Positions 58,291-64,000 of a stretch of DNA of 64,000 bases are shown here, in pieces. Position 1 is the first letter of the stretch. Every line of letters starts with the position of its first letter. The translations under genes were made by a program, and so were the position numbers. Origin of the DNA: Magnolia sinica (Eukaryota; Streptophyta; Magnoliopsida; Magnoliales; Magnoliaceae); assembly GCF_029962835.1 (NCBI RefSeq), contig NC_080574.1, positions 25,332,001 through 25,396,000 of the forward strand, in the 5' to 3' direction. The notes below the pieces were generated by a model. It saw only the letters and a list, made by a program, of their open reading frames with translations. It did not search any database and was not told the DNA's origin.

Positions 58291-60490
58291 CGGGAGTATG
58301 TAAAGATTGGATGGTATCCCACGCCCACCCTGTATTTGGGTGTGGTTCAATTATTAGGTGGGCCCCTTCATCCAAATGCAAAATAGCAGAATCCATGGAC
58401 AGCCTTGTCCATGCACCCTTGTGCACCCTTGGCCCCAAATGTGGATGGACCATGAACCAAAATGTCTTAGATTGGAAGATCTCACCATCCACTCCTGGCC
58501 TATTCTAACTTGGGATCTAGGCCGTTGTATTTTTTCTTGACTATCCATCTGCAGGTCACAAGGGTTGGGATTATCCCATAGAGAAGATTTTTGGGGCGTG
58601 GTCCATCCATGGTGGGGCTAATCAGGCCATTGATCTAGATCTCTAAGCTGTGGGTCCCATTTATACTCATGGGCCCATGGTTCATTTATCCAGACGCTGG
58701 GTCTAATGGACCCCGCTGTGGGAGATCTTTGGTCATTTCTCAGTTGAATGCAGACCGTTCCTATCAATTTTCTTAAATGTCTGTTTATGTCTATTTGTAA
58801 ATCACGGATGGAAACGTTCGCATCGGCAAACTGAGGATATTTTTTGGCAATGGTCCATCCACTGTGGGGCCCACCATATCAACGGTCCTTATCACCATAG
58901 CATTATTGTATCAGTTGTTCTTTTCATTCGCAATATTATATGTTGCTTACAAGCTAGGAAAAAGCGTTATCTATTAACTTATGCCAAGATGGCATATGTT
59001 GAGGGTCATAAATTTATATATACGTTGTAAATGTTAGCAGTAGGGTGATTACTTGTTCTCCTCCAATTTGGCACTCGTGTACAGCTATCCAGACCATCCA
59101 AATTTTGGGTAATGTTGTGGGTGAGGCATGTGTAAAAAATCATGCTAATCGAGTTGTTGGCTGCTCAGTTTGTTTTCAATTATGTGGGCGCACTAGAATT
59201 AATACAGCTGCTCAATCCAACCAATTAACTTTGACCTCAAGTATCAAAATAAGTATTAGATATATCCAAAATGAATATATATGACTAGCTTTTAAGAAAA
59301 TTGATAGTTGCAATTATTAGAGGGTGGAGTTCTTCTTGAAAAGATGGGTTACTTTGTGACTTTCAGATAACAGTGCAAATAAATAAATAAAAATTCAAAG
59401 TCATTTATTAAGAGCAACTGTAAGAATGTATATCTTGAAAGAACAGTTTGATATTGGATAAATGACAAATTCAATATATGAGTATAAACTTGAATTACAA
59501 GTAAAGATTATAATTAAGGATCACTAATACTCCTAAGGTAGATAAAAGAAACATTTAAAAGATATGTTTGATGTGTTTATTGTGTTGGATTTATTGTTTG
59601 TTTGGTTTTTCTATATCGAATTCTAGTATCTTCTTATTTTATTGCAATCGGTTATAACAGTCGAAAAGTCTTTTAAGGCTTTTCTTCTTTTCTCTACACT
59701 TTTTTTTGAGTATATTTGTCGTGTGACTGTTCCTCTTCTGAATGCCTCTTAACCACTTGCTTCTCTTTTGCCTGTTAAGGTTAATTTTTTATTATCCTTA
59801 ATTACCTTTTATATTTATATTAGCTTGACCGTGCTTCTTGTATATTGACAGTAACATTTCATCGATTATCTACTCACATATAAAATTAGACTTGTGCCAC
59901 CCATAAGTCTACAAAAAGCGCTCCAAATCTCCAAAGATCTTTAAAAAAAAAAAAAATTCACTTTCTATGTCTCATGCAATGCCACGTGTCGCCATTCCAT
60001 TGGCTTTTCGAAAATTACCATAAATAAGGTACAACACAAGCAAGAATAACCAATTGACTTATGGCTGTAATATCTTGAATGGTCCAAATTGGAAGAGAAA
60101 TCAGATGGTTGCTATTATCCTCTCAGTGTTTCTTTTTTGTTCCTTTTTGGATTTTGCCCCATTCATGGTTGGATCATCAATTTGGATGCTCTGGATTGCC
60201 ATACAAATATGTTATGAGTGTGGTTGAAAAATCTCCTTTTTAAGTGGTGGGAAACTGACGTGGGAGTCAATCCCATGTTTCATCCCTCTCTTGTTGAAGG
60301 CAAATGGGAGATGCTTCACGTTAAGAAGATAGATCAAGGTGGGGTTTTGATAGTGCACAGTGCCATACGTTCCACGCCCGGACTTTAAATGAAGATCTAA
60401 ACCGTTCACATTCCATCGTAAGCAACATTTGTCGAATGAGTGATTGTCTACGAAAATATGGAAAATAAAATAATATTTTTAGAAAAGGAA
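58291..60490. other. No supported gene
   Basis: Short recurring phrases (GGTCCATCCA, TGTGGGGCCCACC, ATCAACGGTC) occur throughout, probably decayed repeats. The 58900-59960 part is AT-rich. An A run at 59942-59954 is visible. No coding or RNA gene is supported. Confidence 0.5.
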
Positions 60491-60497
60491 AGTCTAA

Positions 60498-60829
60498 CCA
60501 ATTGGACCACAAGATACGGTCCACCCAATAGATAACTTCCAACCTACCAACTCTTCCAATAGGGTGGCCCCACCATGAGAATCACCTTGGGGAAAAATCA
60601 GCCCCATCAATCCATCCGGTGGGCCATAAGATAGATGATCATTTCTATCCATTGATAAATAATAAAATACAATTGTGGTCCACTTGATAAGCAGATGTGG
60701 CTGATTTTTTCCCAAGGTGATCCTCGTGATGTGACGAACCTATTAGTTGTGTTAGATGTTTTACACACATACATAAAAGGTTGGAACTTCTCTGTTGGGT
60801 GGACCATAAATTAAAGTCCAACTAGTTGG
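60498..60829. mobile_element. Palindromic foldback element
   Basis: The arms are inverted repeats over nearly the whole length. Left: CCAATTGGACC, GGTCCACCCAATAGATAACT, TTCCAACC, ATCACCTTGGGGAAAAATCA. Right, as reverse complement: CCAACTAGTTGGAC, GGTCCACCCAACAGAGAAGT, TTCCAACC, ATCACCTTGGGAAAAAATCA. The loop is about 60 bases and there is no coding. Probably a MULE-type or foldback MITE; target-site duplication not clear. Confidence 0.75.
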
Positions 60830-60839
60830 ACCTAAGACC

Positions 60840-61755
60840 TTCACATATTTTATAATGGCTCATATATCTAAAATTTAAAGGTGCATGATGACAACATGCT
60901 TATGATAGTAACGAAAACAAGAACGGTTCAGATCAATCTAAGGATGCAATCCGGTGACGGAAACAGGCTGCCAGTTATAACCAACTAATGCCACGATGCA
61001 ACCCATAGCGGGCAAAGAACTGTAATCCAGCGGACTACCAGTTCAGGTGGTCCGAAAAGGCTTACATGGGAATAGATGAGCGGTGGGCCCACACAAGGAT
61101 AATTAATCTCCAAAAGTAGTCTTGGATCTTTCCCTGAAAGCGAAAGTTTGGAAACTCTCAACTTCCAAGAGCTAAAAAGGGATTGAAAGTGATGGACAGG
61201 ATCATCCAATGGGGGTGGTTCTTTAACCATGGGCCACCTATGATAGCAAAGACTGCAGATGGACGGTCCTGATTAGTTTGTCCTACCATATGGAGGTTGG
61301 AGAAACGGGCCGGCTCCCTTGTTAACTAGGGTGGGAACACATCAATGATAAGAGTAAGCATTTTTTGCCACGTGTACAAAATAATGCGCCAGATTGAGAG
61401 CTTTAGTGGCACACGAAGGAGCGATCTGGGCCATTAAGCAAGTGGGTCCCACCATGAACGTGGTATATGGGATTTTAGTCGTATTTCTCTGATGTGATAA
61501 AAGGACGATCCATTTATTAAAGCATGTGTGATGGAGAAAACTCCACGTGTCACGTGACCAAGTGGCCTAGTGCTCTTGGGGCAACGGTACACAAAGGTGG
61601 TCAGGAGGTATTATGTTCGCGCCAGAAGGTTCGAGTTTTACAAGTGGGCCCACTTAGCGATCCAAGCTGTTGGTGTTATGGGCCCCACTGTCGATGGCCC
61701 ATGCCCAAAAGCGTGCCAGATGAAAAACACATCGTTGACGTTCCAAGATAAACAT
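60840..61755. other. No supported gene
   Basis: Unassigned. A few phrases of the recurrent repeat families are present, with no defined element. Confidence 0.45.
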
Positions 61756-61992
61756 CTTAAGGACATCTTGATATTATTGAAATGTTGGCAAAATGGCTTG
61801 TGATGTTCAGATGGACAGTTTAGATTGATACTTGGACTGTCCACATGACCAATGCAATTTACAAAAGGCTAAAGAGGAATTCTAATTTCACATATATTAA
61901 AGCTACATAACTTCCTCACTAAAAGCTGCAGTAAACAGCTATATTTATTGTCATGTTGTAACATATCTTAATATTATTGGGCATGAATGCTG

Positions 61993-61996
<4 letters not shown>

Positions 61997-62047
<51 letters not shown>
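61997..62047. repeat. (CT)n microsatellite, long allele
   Basis: 51 bases of CT at the position corresponding to 54516-54546. Confidence 0.95.
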
Positions 62048-62050
<3 letters not shown>

Positions 62051-62070
62051 TGGCCCACCAAACAAATGGC

Positions 62071-62583
62071 CTATTGTTGGAGGAGGCGACGGTGCGGGAC
62101 CCGCGAGACCCGCAAGCCACTAAGGCCCAAGTACGGGTCGGTAGTATCGTAGGGTCGACGACCCATAAGATAGGCCTGTTGGCATTCCATGTATAGGACC
62201 CAAGGGCACCATATGAAGATAGTGAGGTGAATTCCTCCGTTGCGAATTATGCATTGAGGCCAGCTCGCCTTAGCGCATCGCACCCATGGGTTTCGATCTG
62301 TGTACGGTGCATTGAGGAAGATCTTCAAGTGATAATACCATTTCCTGAAATCATTCTGGTTCAAGAACGGATGAATCTTGTACACCATCTTATTTCCCAT
62401 TTGGATCCACCACTTCTCTGCTCTCAGGTACCAGTTCTTGAAGCCATTTATCTGTCTTCGGAATTCACGGCCGAGATTGAAGGCACTGTAACTGAACGAG
62501 AAGGACCAGCACTCCGCCAGCCCTGGCAGCTCGGATGCCGCCAGCAGCACCAGGAATGCCACTACCAGATCCTTGCGCTGCAT
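62071..62583 (-). CDS. Small secreted Trp/Cys-containing protein, copy 2
   Basis: An intact 170-residue frame of the same length as copy 1, with start at 62583 and the same signal peptide (MQRKDLVVAFLVLLAASELP). About five residues differ: A7V, VT to II after SWPQC, L to M in QAYLLG, and P to T in DTPDP. All five cysteines and the tryptophans are kept. A TATA box lies at the same distance upstream. Family unknown; probably secreted. A long frame on the opposite strand (62227-62745) is open only in this copy at full length and is best seen as a shadow of this conserved gene. Confidence 0.7.
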   Translation of the reverse strand: MQRKDLVVAFLVLLAASELPGLAECWSFSFSYSAFNLGREFRRQINGFKNWYLRAEKWWIQMGNKMVYKIHPFLNQNDFRKWYYHLKIFLNAPYTDRNPWVRCAKASWPQCIIRNGGIHLTIFIWCPWVLYMECQQAYLMGRRPYDTTDPYLGLSGLRVSRVPHRRLLQQ

Positions 62584-62629
62584 CTTCGGCTGGTTTGGAA
62601 TGCGAGGAAGAGGTGCAAGGATGGGTATT

Positions 62630-62638
62630 TATACAGGA
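62630..62638 (-). promoter_or_regulatory. TATA box of secreted-protein gene copy 2
   Basis: On the minus strand CTGTATAAATACCCATCC, 50-60 bases before the ATG. One base differs from copy 1, just outside the core. Confidence 0.75.
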
Positions 62639-63186
62639 GAGGAGTGGTGGTGTACCTTCTCTCTGGTTTAGTTTTGGAGGGAGATGTAACTGTCAGTATA
62701 ACCGTTTCACTTCCATGGGTTTTTAATAACGGTGGTTATACTTAATAGGGTGCATGGCACGTCGCACGTGGAGGGAGGTACCCACCTGGTTTCTTTCACT
62801 TTGGGTAAACGACTAAACATGTATAAAATCTAGACCGTCTATCAGATAAATCACACCTTATTTGGCCTTGATTTGAAAAAATTACTCGGATTCAACTGTC
62901 ATGCCACCTATACCTAAAATCTTTTAAGTCTAGCTGTTATGACCCAACTAGATTTTGGAATACTGATTTTTGGGTAATTCTTTTGTCACAATGAGGCACA
63001 TTAGATGAATGGATTGAATGACACATGATTAAACACTGCACTCAAAACTGTGCTCCTTCTCAATTTTGATTAAGAAGGATGTGTATAACACATGTTTCAC
63101 CTTTATCCACATCATATTGATTTTGATTATATCTGCTTCTCTTGTAACATCCGGTTTAAGTAGGGGAAGGTCGGTGGTCCTCGGGT

Positions 63187-64000
63187 GTGGCCATGAGCTT
63201 TTTGAAATGGCCTGACTTTTGGAGCATCCTTTAGTTCAGGTGGGATGCAACTCCTGAATGGATAAGATGGAATATACCAAACACAGCTGGCCCCACACAA
63301 TTTGGAAAGTTTTTAATGGTGGGCATCCCCATCCAATTGTCCCTTAGGGTGTGGCCCACCTGTGGGGACAATTGGATGCCATCCAACGGTCCATATTCAA
63401 TGTGCATGTCAGACCCCATTCGTGCAAACTGAAAGCCCCACGTTACAAACTTTGGGCCATATCATTGCATTATGTCATAAGTTAAGAACACCAAATATCT
63501 GATCCCATCCTTTGGTCCATATAAATGGGGCCACCTGATTGGATAATCCAAACCATTGCTCTGGTATGCACTCCTCGATAGACCATTCCCCAGAATATCC
63601 TGGATTAGAAGATCCTTCCCATCTAATTATCTCACTTTTCTTTTTCTTTTTTCAATGGTGGAAATGAGAGATGACTCCAATATGCTTCCTTTCGTCTCCC
63701 ACTCGAAATGAAGTAGATTGGGCCAGTTTCATCCAATTCAATAGGACAGGCAGCATGGGAATAGGCCTTTCGTGTTTGAAGATCATATGATTCTGGACCG
63801 GAGGATATGCAGGGTGCCTTGATTCTGCACACATGAGCCCACAGTTCGCAGTCATCCATGGTGGGAGCATCCATTAGATGGCTAGGATCTTCCTATCATA
63901 TTCTTGGTGCATGGTCCATCCATTGCGGGGCCATCAGATCAACAGTCTAAATCACTAACCATTTCGAATTGAAATATTTCATGGCAGTGAACACATGACA
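63187..64000. other. No supported gene
   Basis: Unassigned sequence with recurring GGCCCACC and GGTCCATCCA phrases. No domain was recognised in the open frames. Confidence 0.45.

Larger units (their letters stand above)
61762..63186. repeat. Second segmental duplication, copy 2
   Basis: Direct repeat of copy 1, starting GACATCTTGATATTATTGAA and ending near GGAAGGTCGGTGGTCCTCGG. It has the secreted-protein gene and its promoter but lacks the 2.6 kb found in copy 1. Confidence 0.92.

Noticed and set aside
62227..62745. 172-residue frame on the plus strand opposite the secreted-protein gene
   Set aside because: In copy 1 the same frame is only 108 residues. The minus-strand frame is the one with TATA box, signal peptide and equal length in both copies.

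Overview
This window looks like nuclear DNA of a flowering plant. It is AT-rich and intron-containing, dominated by mobile elements, simple repeats and decayed gene pieces, and has no bacterial operon structure. Protein fragments belong to plant families: a LOG-type cytokinin-activating enzyme, a PI-PLC X-domain protein, a CMP-sialate-type nucleotide-sugar transporter, a receptor-like kinase and an ABCC transporter. The many inverted-repeat elements containing a GGGGCCCACCRTGATG-like core remind me of magnoliid genomes (Magnoliaceae, Lauraceae). That is recall, not a search result.

Layout. 0-5 kb: SINE-like and Tourist-like elements, a 5'-truncated LINE whose 3' end is tandemly duplicated, and a decayed plastid 16S rRNA fragment beside it. 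5-9.4 kb: mostly unassigned DNA with tandem duplications. 9.6-10 kb: a possible first exon of a minus-strand gene behind a CT-rich leader. 10-12 kb: inverted-repeat elements and a short LINE-type insertion with target-site duplication. 13-14.2 kb: a receptor-like kinase pseudogene and a Tourist MITE. 15-22 kb: mostly unassigned, with two LINE 3' fragments.

22.26-47.88 kb is the most structured part. Two direct copies (A, 22264-32515; B, 39652-47883) of a block carrying gene fragments, all on the minus strand, flank a 7.1-kb tandem array of about 30 monomers. The monomers have one constant half and two alternative second halves. Copy A also holds a Ty1/copia retrotransposon (23529-27712), and the matching place in copy B is the empty site. 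Copy A carries a PLC-X pseudogene; copy B has about 3.4 kb of different DNA there. Copy B keeps three LOG exons in frame, while copy A has a 1-bp insertion and a displaced splice acceptor.

48.3-52.1 kb: an ABCC exon relic, a (GA)55 run, and a nest of inverted-repeat elements with at least three inserted elements, two with clear target-site duplications. 54.28-58.29 kb and 61.76-63.19 kb: a second direct duplication. Each copy has an intact 170-residue ORF on the minus strand with a signal peptide, many tryptophans and a TATA box. These two are the only intact, plausibly functional protein genes I can support. The rest of 52-64 kb is short repeats and unassigned DNA.

No pathway is encoded. 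The window mainly records duplication, transposition and gene-fragment capture. Splice sites, frames and homologies were read by eye from the sequence and from memory of the families; no database search was possible.
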